Origin: RZYY01 sp036794825
GTDB taxonomy: Bacteria > Bacteroidota > Bacteroidia > Bacteroidales > 4484-276
DNA length: 64,000 nucleotides
Assembly: GCA_036794825.1 (NCBI GenBank)
Contig: DAIRGA010000006.1
Span: forward strand, 104,247-168,246
Reading direction: 5' to 3'
Both the position numbers and the translations under genes were made by a program. The notes beneath the pieces were generated by a model that searched no databases, was not told where the DNA came from, and worked only from the letters and a program-made list of their open reading frames with translations. Positions 9,475 to 18,073 of the stretch are shown here, one piece after another (within the stretch, counting starts at the first letter, position 1; every line of letters begins with the position of its first letter).

Positions 9475-10242
9475 TTATTTTTCTACTCCGGCTGAAAAGG
9501 TTTTCTCTGCGGTCAGACTGCCATTATCATCGTATTCGCGCCAGATTCCCTCTTTGAGGTTATCCTTGAAGTTGCCTTCAGCCTTCAATTGGCCGTTTTC
9601 GTAGTATTCCTTGAATAGTCCATTACGAATGTTGTCGTTGAACGTCTCCTCGGTCATCAGTGCGTTGTTCTCGTAGAAAGTCTTCTGAATACCCTCAAAT
9701 TTTCCATCTACGTAATTGTACTCCGCGATGAGCTGGCCATTTTGGCTGTACCACCTGGAGAGTCCTTTTTTCATCCCATTGCTGTACTCTGATTCTTCCT
9801 GCAATGTACCGTTGTTATAATAAGCCCGCTTGCTGCCATGGAGCTGGTCGTTTAAATAGTTTTCTTCCAAAATTATCCGGAAGCCACGCTCATAAACCTT
9901 GCGCGAACCACTCTTCTTGTCGTTGACATAAAATTGCTCAGAAACGAAATAGCCCTTGCTGTCGATTTCGATAAAAGCGCCATCCTTTTTTCCATTTCTA
10001 TACGATTCGGCAAATTGTACAATCCCTGTTGGGTGATAGGTCAGCCAACTGCCATCTTTAAGGTTGTTCACATAAAACCCGACACTCCTTATATTATCAA
10101 CTGTATCTTGCCAGTAGCCTTGCTTACGACCCTTGCTGTCGGTTTGATTTATTTTTTCGGTGGCTTCTGCCCTGTTATCCTGCGAGAAGGTGCAGGCTAC
10201 TGATAACCAAAGTAATGTGAAAACTAAGAATAGATTTTTCAT
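9475..10242 (-). CDS. exported MORN/YwqK-like repeat protein
   Basis: A secreted or envelope protein built of about eight degenerate MORN-type repeats of roughly 23 residues with the pattern G-x(2)-xxYxxNGxLxxExxYxxGxKxG, for example YYENGQLKAEGNFKDNLKEG. This architecture is the 'toxin-antitoxin system YwqK family antitoxin' group of automated annotation, but nothing here shows a toxin partner. I start at 10242 (MKNLFLVF) because an export signal begins there; the frame stays open 12 codons further. The signal ends near SVACTFSQ, which could be a weak lipobox or a signal peptidase I site. It lies between rimO and the thioesterase on the same strand. Confidence 0.82.
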   Translation of the reverse strand: MKNLFLVFTLLWLSVACTFSQDNRAEATEKINQTDSKGRKQGYWQDTVDNIRSVGFYVNNLKDGSWLTYHPTGIVQFAESYRNGKKDGAFIEIDSKGYFVSEQFYVNDKKSGSRKVYERGFRIILEENYLNDQLHGSKRAYYNNGTLQEESEYSNGMKKGLSRWYSQNGQLIAEYNYVDGKFEGIQKTFYENNALMTEETFNDNIRNGLFKEYYENGQLKAEGNFKDNLKEGIWREYDDNGSLTAEKTFSAGVEK

Positions 10243-10310
10243 AGTGAAAACGATTTTTTTAAGTGCAAAAATAATCAACTAAAAGGAGAGGGGGATTTCT
10301 GGTGAAATTT

Positions 10311-11615
10311 TCAGACTGGCTCAGCAAACAGGTCGTAAGCCTCAGCACCGGTAATTCTGACCTGAACAAAATCGCCGGGACGCAGGGCGAAGGCTGCTGG
10401 AATGAGTATTTCATTGTCAACTTCAGGAGAATCAAACTCGCTTCGGCCGATCCAGAAATCGGTTTCCTTGCGGTCAACGATTACACGCAGAACCTGGTCA
10501 ATTCGGTTTTGATTGATGGTCAGCGAAATGTCTTCCTGCAACTTCATTAATTCCGCTGCCCGACGCTTTTTTGTGGCCGGTGGAACGTCATCCTTCAGAT
10601 CAAACGCTTTTGTGTTTTCTTCGTGGGAATAGGTGAAGACGCCCAATCGCTCGAATTTTGCCTCCGAAACAAAAGCTTTCAACTCCTCGAACTGCTCTTT
10701 TGTCTCGCCGGGAAATCCGACTATAACACTGGTACGGAGAGCAATCCCCGGGACAGCTTTTCTTATCTTTTCGATTAACATCCTGGTTTCTATTGCGTTA
10801 TGCCCTCGTTTCATGGCCTTGAGAACAGGGTCGCTGATGTGCTGTACCGGGATGTCGAGGTATTTACAGATTTTGGGAGATGAGTTGATCACGCTGAGCA
10901 GTTGTTCCGGAAAACCAGCCGGAAAGGCATAGTGCAACCTGATCCATTCGATCCCGGGTATTTCAGCGAGTGTTAGCAGCAGTTCAGGAAGTTTACGCTC
11001 GCCATAAAGATCAAGTCCGTAATATGTTGAATCCTGGGCAATTATCATCAATTCCCTGACCCCGGAATTGGCCAGAAAAGTAGCTTCTCCGATCAACTCT
11101 TCAATAGATTTGGATTGATGTTTGCCCCTGATAAGCGGAATGGCGCAGAAGGAGCATTTGCGGTCGCAACCTTCTGATATTTTGAGAAAAGCATAATGTG
11201 ACGGGGTCGTAATTACCCGTTCACCAAGAAGTTCCTTTTTGTAATCAGCGCCAACACTTCGTAGAATTTCCGGAAACTCAGCCACACCAAAAAACCCATC
11301 AACTTCAGGAATTTCATTGACCAGTTCTGAGCGATAACGTTGTGAAAGACAGCCCATCACAAAAAGTTCGCTGATGATACCCTGCTGTTTTGCTTTTGCA
11401 AAGTTCAGTATGGTTTCTATGGATTCTTCCTTGGCATCATTTATAAATCCACAGGTGTTGATGATGACTTTGCCAGCGGTAATATTTTCGGGGTTATGAT
11501 CCACTTCCATCCCGCCGGCCTGTAATTGGCGCAACAGAACTTCAGAATCCACCGTGTTTTTGGAACAACCAAGTGTCACAATGCTTACCTGGTTGGTTTT
11601 ATCTTTGGTTTTCAA
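10311..11615 (-). CDS. rimO: ribosomal protein S12 methylthiotransferase RimO
   Basis: Radical-SAM enzyme that adds a methylthio group to the conserved aspartate of ribosomal protein S12. The N-terminal UPF0004 domain carries the auxiliary cluster cysteines C17, C55 and C89; the radical-SAM cluster is C150, C154, C157 (CDRKCSFC); a TRAM domain closes the protein. The TLGCSKNTVDSE start distinguishes RimO from MiaB. It follows ftsY by 11 nt on the same strand, an arrangement common in Bacteroidota. Confidence 0.95.
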   Translation of the reverse strand: MKTKDKTNQVSIVTLGCSKNTVDSEVLLRQLQAGGMEVDHNPENITAGKVIINTCGFINDAKEESIETILNFAKAKQQGIISELFVMGCLSQRYRSELVNEIPEVDGFFGVAEFPEILRSVGADYKKELLGERVITTPSHYAFLKISEGCDRKCSFCAIPLIRGKHQSKSIEELIGEATFLANSGVRELMIIAQDSTYYGLDLYGERKLPELLLTLAEIPGIEWIRLHYAFPAGFPEQLLSVINSSPKICKYLDIPVQHISDPVLKAMKRGHNAIETRMLIEKIRKAVPGIALRTSVIVGFPGETKEQFEELKAFVSEAKFERLGVFTYSHEENTKAFDLKDDVPPATKKRRAAELMKLQEDISLTINQNRIDQVLRVIVDRKETDFWIGRSEFDSPEVDNEILIPAAFALRPGDFVQVRITGAEAYDLFAEPV

Positions 11616-11626
11616 ATGGATAGCCT

Positions 11627-12583
11627 TTATTCCTGGTTAAAAAGGGAATCTACAAACTCAGCTTTGTTGAACAGCTGCAGGTCTTCTTTCTTTTCGCCGA
11701 TACCAATGTATTTCACCGGTACTTTGAACTGTTCTGAAATTCCGATCACCACGCCGCCCTTTGCTGTTCCGTCGAGTTTGGTCAGCGCCAGGGCATTGAC
11801 TTCTGTAGCGGCGGTGAACTGCCTGGCCTGCTCAATGGCATTCTGACCGGTTGAGGCATCCAGAATGAGCAAAATTTCATGGGGTGCATCGGGGATAACC
11901 TTTTTCATTACGTTCCTGATCTTCGTCAACTCGTTCATCAGGTTGATCTTGTTGTGAAGACGCCCGGCAGTATCAATTATTACCACATCAACTTTACTGG
12001 CTACGGCCGATTTCAGGGTGTCATAAGCTACTGATGCAGGGTCGGCACCCATTCCCTGTGAAACCAGCGGAACATCCACCCTCTGCGACCAAATGGTCAA
12101 CTGGTCAACGGCCGCAGCCCTGAAAGTGTCGGCAGCGCCAAGGAGTACTGACTTTCCGGCCGTTTTGAACTGATGTGCCAGTTTGCCAATGGTGGTCGTC
12201 TTTCCGACTCCGTTCACACCTACCACCATGATAACATACGGAGTTTCCCTTTTGGGGAAATCAAAGCCAACTACTTCATTGTTTCCGTTTTCAGAGAGTA
12301 AAGCAGCAATTTCTTCCTTGAGTATTTTATTTAATTCACTTGTTCCGAGATACTTATCTCTTGCAACCCTTGCTTCAATCCGACTGATAATCTTCAGTGT
12401 GGTGGAAACTCCAACATCGGACGAAACCAGGATTTCTTCCAGATTATCCAGTACCTCTTCGTCCACCCTCGATTTGCCGGCAATAGCTTTGGTGATTTTG
12501 GAAAACACGCTCTGTTTGGTCATTTCTAGACCTTCGTTGAGCTGCTCTTTCTTCTTTTTTGAAAAAAAGTCAAATAGTCCCAT
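11627..12583 (-). CDS. ftsY: signal recognition particle receptor FtsY
   Basis: Membrane-targeting GTPase that receives SRP-ribosome complexes. After a short basic start (MGLFDFFSKKKKEQ) come the four-helix N domain and the G domain: VVGVNGVGKTTTIGKLA (G1), DTFRAAAVDQL, IDTAGR and TKLDGTAKGG. At 318 residues it is the short form without the long acidic A domain of E. coli FtsY, normal for the phylum. It lies between the DUF4295/rpmG block, from which it is separated by a hairpin terminator, and rimO. Confidence 0.96.
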   Translation of the reverse strand: MGLFDFFSKKKKEQLNEGLEMTKQSVFSKITKAIAGKSRVDEEVLDNLEEILVSSDVGVSTTLKIISRIEARVARDKYLGTSELNKILKEEIAALLSENGNNEVVGFDFPKRETPYVIMVVGVNGVGKTTTIGKLAHQFKTAGKSVLLGAADTFRAAAVDQLTIWSQRVDVPLVSQGMGADPASVAYDTLKSAVASKVDVVIIDTAGRLHNKINLMNELTKIRNVMKKVIPDAPHEILLILDASTGQNAIEQARQFTAATEVNALALTKLDGTAKGGVVIGISEQFKVPVKYIGIGEKKEDLQLFNKAEFVDSLFNQE

Positions 12584-12611
12584 GATTTTCGGATTAAATC
12601 AGATGAAATAC

Positions 12612-12641
12612 AAAAAGCCTTCCCCCTGACGGAAAAGGCTC
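12612..12641 (-). terminator. intrinsic terminator between DUF4295 and ftsY
   Basis: On the minus strand AGCCTTTTCC pairs with GGGGGAAGGCT (two G-T pairs, small loop) and is followed by TTTTT. It sits 26 nt after the DUF4295 stop and before ftsY, so it should end or attenuate the ribosomal-protein transcript. Confidence 0.7.
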
Positions 12642-12666
12642 TAAAAGTTAAACCGGACCGAAAGGT

Positions 12667-12819
12667 TTATCCTTTCTTAACCAGTTCCTGTGCTTTATCG
12701 TTCAGCATTATTTCCTCCTTGAAGGTATATGCGCCGGATTTCTTTGAACGTACCACTGAGATCACTTTTGCGTAATCTTTGCCGGCTGTCTGAAGGGTTG
12801 CAACTACTTTCTTTGCCAT
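12667..12819 (-). CDS. DUF4295 family small protein
   Basis: A 50-residue basic protein: MAKKVVATLQTAGKDYAKVI, then SVVRSKKSGAYTFKEEI, ending QELVKKG. I recognise it as the DUF4295 family found after rpmG in Bacteroidota; its small size, high lysine content and place beside a ribosomal protein suggest a ribosome-associated protein, which is an inference. It starts 12 nt after the rpmG stop. The sequence TAAGGAGG, which includes that stop codon, forms a strong Shine-Dalgarno site 7 nt before the ATG, unusual in a phylum that mostly does without. Confidence 0.9.
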   Translation of the reverse strand: MAKKVVATLQTAGKDYAKVISVVRSKKSGAYTFKEEIMLNDKAQELVKKG

Positions 12820-12831
12820 GTTCTTTCCTCC

Positions 12832-13020
12832 TTATTTGATTTCTCTGTGAACTGTTACTTTTTTCATGATTGGATTGAATTTCTTCAATTCCATACGTTC
12901 GGGCGTATTCTTCTTGTTTTTGGTAGTAATATACCTTGATGTCCCCGGCAGCCCGCTGTTTTTGTGTTCTGTACACTCCATAATAACCTGGACTCTTGCG
13001 TCTTTTGATTTCTTTGCCAT
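12832..13020 (-). CDS. rpmG: 50S ribosomal protein L33
   Basis: A 62-residue L33: MAKKSKDARVQVIMECTEHK at the start, then GTSRYITTKNKKNTPERMEL and KKFNP. Only one cysteine (Cys16) remains, so it is the zinc-free or C-minus form. In many Bacteroidota the order is rpmB-rpmG-DUF4295-ftsY-rimO; here rpmB is absent and rho lies directly upstream on the same strand. Confidence 0.96.
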   Translation of the reverse strand: MAKKSKDARVQVIMECTEHKNSGLPGTSRYITTKNKKNTPERMELKKFNPIMKKVTVHREIK

Positions 13021-13050
13021 GACCTAAATTTATACTGTTTTTCAGGGGCG

Positions 13051-13058
13051 CAAAATTA
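13051..13058 (-). promoter_or_regulatory. candidate -7 element for rpmG
   Basis: Minus-strand TAATTTTG (consensus TAnnTTTG) 30 nt before the rpmG start, in the 82 nt between rho and rpmG. The -33 element is unclear. Confidence 0.45.
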
Positions 13059-13102
13059 ATACATTATTTGAAACCCCGTATTTTGAACTAAACTTTTTTC
13101 TG

Positions 13103-14917
13103 TTAACTGTTCATCGAAATGAGGAATTCCTCATTGGTCTGTGTGAATCGCATCTTATCTTTAAGGAATTCCATGGCTTCCACGGTGGTTCTTTCCGACA
13201 GGATATTCCTCAGAATCCAGATTCTCTGCAGCATCTCCTTGTCGAGCAGCAGGTCGTCGCGGCGGGTACTGGATGCCACAATATCAATAGCGGGATAGAT
13301 CCGTTTGTTGGAAATTTTACGATCGAGCTGGAGTTCCATGTTTCCGGTTCCTTTAAATTCCTCAAAGATTACCTCATCCATGCGGGATCCGGTGTCAATC
13401 AATGCCGTGGAAATGATCGTCAGTGAACCGCCGTGTTCTATCTGCCTGGCAGCGCCGAAAAAACGTTTAGGTTTTTGAAGGGCATTGGAGTCAACACCAC
13501 CGGTGAGAACTTTTCCTGAAGCTGGCGCAGTAGTATTGTAAGCTCTTGCTAATCTGGTAATTGAGTCAAGCAGAATTACAACGTCATGACCACATTCGGT
13601 AAGCCGCTTGGCTTTTTCGAGAACGATATTGGCAATTTTAACGTGTCTTTCAGCTGGCTCATCAAAGGTGGATGCAATAACTTCGGCTCTTACGCTGCGC
13701 TGCATGTCAGTAACCTCTTCAGGGCGCTCGTCAATGAGAAGGATCATCATGTAAACCTCTGGGTGATTGTAGGCTATTGCATTGGCTATGTCTTTGAGCA
13801 AGACTGTTTTACCGGTTTTAGGTTGAGCTACGATGAGTCCGCGCTGTCCTTTGCCGATAGGGGTAAACATATCAATAATCCGTGTGGAAATGGTTTCCTG
13901 TGGATGACCCGTGAGTTTAAATTTCTTTTCAGGAAATAGTGGTGTAAGAAAATCGAAAGGAACTCTGTCCCGGACTTCTTCCGGGTCGCGGCCATTGATT
14001 TCTTCCACTTTGATAAGCGGGAAGAATTTTTCACCCTCTTTTGGAGGGCGGATGCTACCACGAACGGTATCACCGGTTTTTAATCCGAAGAGTTTGATCT
14101 GTGATTGTGAAACATAAACATCGTCCGGAGAATTGAGATAATTGTAATCTGATGAGCGCAAAAATCCATAACCGTCCTGGATAATCTCAAGCACACCTTC
14201 GGTAACCACCACTCCATCCACCTCGAAGGAATACTTCTCGCGGTGTTTGTCCTGATATTTCTGCCGATGTTGATGCTCGGCATTCTTAAATTCCTGGGGT
14301 TGCTGGGAATCACCATTTTTTTCGTCCTCCAGGATTTCCTGGGAAGCTGCCGGGCTGTCAACAGTTTCGGTTTTCTTTTGAAAATCTTTGTTTTTGTTGA
14401 TCGTGAGAATCTTTTTCTGAACGGGCTCCTCACCTTCGGGCTTTACTGCAACGGCATCATTTTCAGGATTAGGCTGAGGTTGAGGTTCAGCGACGGCGGG
14501 CATTTGAAACCTTTTTTCCTGATCGGATCTTTGTTGTCTCTCTTCGGGTTGAGGTTTCTTGAATCGCTCATGAAATGCCGGTTTCTGAAATTTCTTCTCA
14601 ACTGATGACGGCGCCAACATTTCAGCGGGTGTGGAGGATTTGGGCTCTTCTTTTATTGCTTCAGGACTTGTATCAGCGCTTGAAGCGATTCTTTCCTTTA
14701 CAGGTTTAGATTCAATTCGCCGGCGTTTGTTTTTGTTGAATTTGTTTTCACTCTTGCCCTCAGTTTCCGACTTTAGCGGGAAAAGAGCTTGCTGATCGAG
14801 GATCTTGTAAACCAGATCTTGTTTTTTCAGGTTGTTGATTTTGGAAATGTTCAACTCCTTTGCGATCTCACGAAGATCCTGAAGTAACTTTCCATTGAGT
14901 TCAATAATATCGTACAT
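13103..14917 (-). CDS. rho: transcription termination factor Rho with long disordered insertion
   Basis: ATP-dependent RNA helicase that terminates transcription. The N-terminal Rho-N helical domain spans about residues 1-46. A linker of roughly 175 residues rich in Lys, Glu, Gln and Pro (about 47-225) follows, then the cold-shock-like RNA-binding domain (GVLEIIQDGYGFLR) and the RecA-type ATPase with Walker A AQPKTGKT and Walker B MMILLIDERPEE. Length is 604 against about 419 in E. coli, the difference being the linker. In Bacteroides thetaiotaomicron a comparable insertion has been linked to condensate formation; whether this one does so is not known. Confidence 0.96.
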   Translation of the reverse strand: MYDIIELNGKLLQDLREIAKELNISKINNLKKQDLVYKILDQQALFPLKSETEGKSENKFNKNKRRRIESKPVKERIASSADTSPEAIKEEPKSSTPAEMLAPSSVEKKFQKPAFHERFKKPQPEERQQRSDQEKRFQMPAVAEPQPQPNPENDAVAVKPEGEEPVQKKILTINKNKDFQKKTETVDSPAASQEILEDEKNGDSQQPQEFKNAEHQHRQKYQDKHREKYSFEVDGVVVTEGVLEIIQDGYGFLRSSDYNYLNSPDDVYVSQSQIKLFGLKTGDTVRGSIRPPKEGEKFFPLIKVEEINGRDPEEVRDRVPFDFLTPLFPEKKFKLTGHPQETISTRIIDMFTPIGKGQRGLIVAQPKTGKTVLLKDIANAIAYNHPEVYMMILLIDERPEEVTDMQRSVRAEVIASTFDEPAERHVKIANIVLEKAKRLTECGHDVVILLDSITRLARAYNTTAPASGKVLTGGVDSNALQKPKRFFGAARQIEHGGSLTIISTALIDTGSRMDEVIFEEFKGTGNMELQLDRKISNKRIYPAIDIVASSTRRDDLLLDKEMLQRIWILRNILSERTTVEAMEFLKDKMRFTQTNEEFLISMNS

Positions 14918-15240
14918 CTACAGGATGATTTAAATTTACGGTTTTAAATTAAAATTTGGATTTGCAATCTGCTAATAACCGCTTCTGCAGTGAATTCTAA
15001 TAACTTTCAAAGACATGTAAAACTTGATTGAAATGTGAACGATTGGGATAATCAGGCTGTCAGCCGTGAGATTTTATTTTTTACAACAATAAAGGTTTGA
15101 CGATTGTGCTTTCAGGATAAGAATAGCAGCGAATGCGGCGCAAAATTAACTATTAATCCAAAATAGCAAAAAAAAGTTCTTACAGCAGTTAGGTAAATAA
15201 CTGATAGGGAGGTTCATAGAAAAGTTCATATTACAAATAC
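14918..15240. other. 323-nt intergenic region upstream of rho
   Basis: AT-rich, non-coding. It separates rho from the glycosyltransferase gene that ends at 15241 on the same strand. Apart from the candidate rho promoter at 15141-15169 nothing else is recognised; the long rho leader of more than 200 nt would fit autoregulation by premature termination, as known for rho in other bacteria, but no leader peptide is clear. Confidence 0.5.
15141..15169 (-). promoter_or_regulatory. candidate rho promoter
   Basis: On the minus strand TTG at 15169-15167, an 18-nt spacer and TAATTTTG at 15148-15141 match the Bacteroidota sigma-ABfr pattern (TTG, 17-23 nt, TAnnTTTG). It lies about 225 nt upstream of the rho start. 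Confidence 0.5.
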
Positions 15241-16254
15241 CTATGTAAATTTGTTGATATTCAGACTATTAAAACTTTTTTTTCCCCAAAGGAAGTGATC
15301 CAGAGCTATGTTGCCTTTGTAAATTTTCGATACCCTCTGGTGGCTGATAAGGCTTCTTTTGACGCGATTTTTCTTGTAGGAGAAATAAAATCCCAGATGC
15401 GCCCTCGACACTGCCACAAAATGCCTGAATCCACCATCAATCAGAAACTTCAGCGAAGCCATAATATCGAGGAAAAACCGTGAGACAAATACAGGGATCA
15501 ACTGGTCGGGAGGGAGATTTTTGTAAAGTAAAGTGCTGTTGTTGCGGATGTTAAGATAGGTTTTATGGGGTGAGGATTTATCCAGCGTACCGCCACCTAT
15601 GTGGTAAACGGTAGATTGTCCGCAGAACATGATTTTGTACCCCAGATGTTTAAGCCTCCAGCAAAGGTCAATTTCTTCCATGTGGGCAAAAAAATCGTCA
15701 TCAAATCCACCGGCTTCGCGATATAGTTTTGCCCTGACAAACAGACAAGCTCCTGTAGCCCAGAAAATCTCAGTAGTGTCATTATATTGCCCGTGATCCT
15801 CTTCGATGGATTGAAACAGGCGTCCACGACAGAAAGGGTAGCCGTAGCGATCAATGAAACCTCCGGCTGCTCCGGCATATTCAAACAAATGACGCTGGTT
15901 GTAGGATAAAATCTTCGGCTGGCAGGCTGCAATCAGAGGATCGTACTCCATCAGTTCAATTATCGGGCTGATCCAGTTTTCGGTAACTTCGATATCGGTA
16001 TTTAGCAGGATATAATAATCTGCTTCTATCTGTTTGATTGCCAGGTTGTAACCACGGGCAAAACCATAATTCTCGGTGAATGAGAGTATATTTACCCCTG
16101 GATAATTTTGCTTTAAAAAATCCACTGAACCATCAGCGGAATTATTATCAACTACCCAAACATCAGCATCCCCGGCTGTTTCCAGAACTTTTGGAAGGAA
16201 GGTGCCAAGATATTTTTTACCGTTCCAATTGAGTATGACAATAGCGATTTTCAT
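15241..16254 (-). CDS. family 2 glycosyltransferase
   Basis: A 337-residue GT2 (GT-A fold) enzyme that probably adds a sugar to a cell-surface glycan from a nucleotide-sugar donor. The nucleotide-binding start is MKIAIVILNWNG, VVDNNSADGS (34-43) binds the base, and the metal site is N85-T86-D87 (NTD in place of DxD). The catalytic region GFDDDFFAHMEEIDLCWR is typical of rhamnosyltransferase-like members. No glycan cluster surrounds it, so donor and acceptor are unknown. The C-terminal third has hydrophobic stretches suggesting membrane association. Confidence 0.92.
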   Translation of the reverse strand: MKIAIVILNWNGKKYLGTFLPKVLETAGDADVWVVDNNSADGSVDFLKQNYPGVNILSFTENYGFARGYNLAIKQIEADYYILLNTDIEVTENWISPIIELMEYDPLIAACQPKILSYNQRHLFEYAGAAGGFIDRYGYPFCRGRLFQSIEEDHGQYNDTTEIFWATGACLFVRAKLYREAGGFDDDFFAHMEEIDLCWRLKHLGYKIMFCGQSTVYHIGGGTLDKSSPHKTYLNIRNNSTLLYKNLPPDQLIPVFVSRFFLDIMASLKFLIDGGFRHFVAVSRAHLGFYFSYKKNRVKRSLISHQRVSKIYKGNIALDHFLWGKKSFNSLNINKFT

Positions 16255-16384
16255 TGAGCGGTAAAAATAATTCTTTTGTGCCTTCCTTGTCGGCCTTTGA
16301 ATGTTTTTTGGAATAAATATATGTGGCGATCTATTGCATCTAAAACAAAATTAGCATGTTAGCATGATTACTGGTATTCGGGTT

Positions 16385-17911
16385 TTATCTCGGGTTATTG
16401 TAGTAATCTCCGGATCTGCCTTTGTATTTGTCGCTGTCGGGCATTGTACCACCGGGATTAAACCGGAGGTGCAGCTCAGCCTGCCAGTTTTCGTTCTGCA
16501 CTTCGCCGGGCATGTTGGAGTGGATTAACTGATAATCGAACAAAGCAAGGTGCTTGTTGGCGAATACAAATTTTCGGTCACGGTATCCGTTGAGCGAATA
16601 GTAATGCCAGATTTGATAGGGCACTGAACCCATATCCGCAGCCTCGCTGCCACCGGGGTTGATAGTCATTCCGGAGGTACCGGCATCGTAAGGGCGGTCG
16701 GTGATAGTGTTTGGCGGGCCGTACTTCAGATAAACATAACCCATATCAGTCTGATAACCTTTTTTGCCCTTGTTTCCCGGCGCACCAAACTGCTCGTTAA
16801 CCAGTTGCACATTGGCGAGGTAATTTCGCCAGGCCAATTCAGGATTTAATTCATTACGCTCAAGCCAGAAATTGAGGAAAAACCGCTGCATTAATACAAT
16901 ATCAGCGTTCTGGTTTTCGATCTGGTGTTTGATGAATTTGTTTTCGATATCAGAAGCTATTGGTGTAAGGTATCTGATATACTCCATCAAAGTGTCTCTG
17001 CTATTAATCTGGCTTGCAAACGATCCTTCGAGGGAAATCCCGGAATAAGTCGGATAGTCCACCTTTAATCCCGGATTGCTGCGCTGGAAAAACAATTTTT
17101 GACTGGTGACCAGAAGGTTTTCCTTGTTGCGGACTTCAACAACAAGATTGTAATTACCCGATGGCAAATCGGTGATGTTATAATTGGTCAGAAGAATATT
17201 GACCGGGGCACTTTTTTCGCGGCGAAAACTGGAAAACTTTTCCAGAATTCTTTTAGACTCATAGGTTTGAATGTAATGGCTGAGTAAGTATCCCTCTGCC
17301 TCGCCAAATACTTTATCGGTATTGTAAATTTCTGCATAAAAGCTTAGCGTGCTGACCTCCTGCGGGATGAAATTGTAAACGTATGGCACAAGATCGTAAC
17401 CATTTTTTGTCAGAATAGAAGGATTGTCGGTTTTCGTAAACGATTCGAGAAGTTGAATGCCAGATATTGTTACGGCATCTTCGGGATGTTGGATAGTGAT
17501 GGTTTGTGAAGCGCTGAATGGTGCTGAATCGCTGTTCATATCTTTCAACATGATCTCAAAACTATAATCCCCGCGGGGTAACAAAAACCGCTGCTGATCA
17601 AGGAAGGTGACGAACCGGTCAGCCGAGTCCTTCACAGCCGGGCTGGATAGCTCATATTTGTCAAAAGCAGTTATTTCTTCACCATTTTTAAAAATCATGG
17701 TGACCTCGATCTTGCCCTGGTAATTACCAGCTTCGTTTTTCACCCAAACAATGCTGCCACCAACCACCGAAAGGTAAGTTTCGATGTATGGCCCGTCGGC
17801 TGGGGAATAGAAGGTGATGTAGGAAAGTTGAGCCTGCACAAAACCTGGATTTTGAGCATAATTCAGGTTGGTCAGGAAAAGTACAATGGCCAAAACGAAA
17901 AGCTTTTTCAT
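16385..17911 (-). CDS. GWxTD domain-containing secreted protein
   Basis: A 508-residue exported protein with a signal peptide (MKKLFVLAIVLFLTNLNYAQ). The C-terminal GWxTD domain, named for the motif seen here as GYQTD at 385-389 followed by YLKYGPP, is common in Bacteroidota and related phyla and has no known activity. The preceding 350 residues look like beta-sandwich repeats (paired strands, 'SGNYNLVVEVRNKENLLV' style). It belongs to the run of envelope genes from 16.4 to 31.7 kb. The W to Y change in the motif is minor. Confidence 0.88.
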   Translation of the reverse strand: MKKLFVLAIVLFLTNLNYAQNPGFVQAQLSYITFYSPADGPYIETYLSVVGGSIVWVKNEAGNYQGKIEVTMIFKNGEEITAFDKYELSSPAVKDSADRFVTFLDQQRFLLPRGDYSFEIMLKDMNSDSAPFSASQTITIQHPEDAVTISGIQLLESFTKTDNPSILTKNGYDLVPYVYNFIPQEVSTLSFYAEIYNTDKVFGEAEGYLLSHYIQTYESKRILEKFSSFRREKSAPVNILLTNYNITDLPSGNYNLVVEVRNKENLLVTSQKLFFQRSNPGLKVDYPTYSGISLEGSFASQINSRDTLMEYIRYLTPIASDIENKFIKHQIENQNADIVLMQRFFLNFWLERNELNPELAWRNYLANVQLVNEQFGAPGNKGKKGYQTDMGYVYLKYGPPNTITDRPYDAGTSGMTINPGGSEAADMGSVPYQIWHYYSLNGYRDRKFVFANKHLALFDYQLIHSNMPGEVQNENWQAELHLRFNPGGTMPDSDKYKGRSGDYYNNPR

Positions 17912-17944
17912 GGCAAATTAGGTTAGGTTTTTTGATTCAGGAGC

Positions 17945-17977
17945 CAAAATTAGGATTTTTACTGACGCTCTGACCAA
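17945..17977 (-). promoter_or_regulatory. candidate promoter of the GWxTD gene
   Basis: Minus strand TTG (17977-17975), 22-nt spacer, TAATTTTG (17952-17945), ending 33 nt before the start codon. Both elements of the Bacteroidota consensus are present. Confidence 0.5.
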
Positions 17978-18073
17978 TAAACAAGCTAATGGCCATCAAG
18001 TTTCAGTTTTCGGTTAATTCAAACGCAATGGACTCAAATAGTTGATGGAATAATCTGCTGGTCTTTGGAAAAG

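Noticed and set aside
9475..10242. MORN/YwqK-like protein as an antitoxin of a toxin-antitoxin pair
   Set aside because: It is exported and has no small toxin-like neighbour; the name comes from automated annotation only.
12695..12976. A 93-codon minus-strand frame across rpmG and DUF4295
   Set aside because: Shadow frame: the two small genes in other frames match known families and have good starts.
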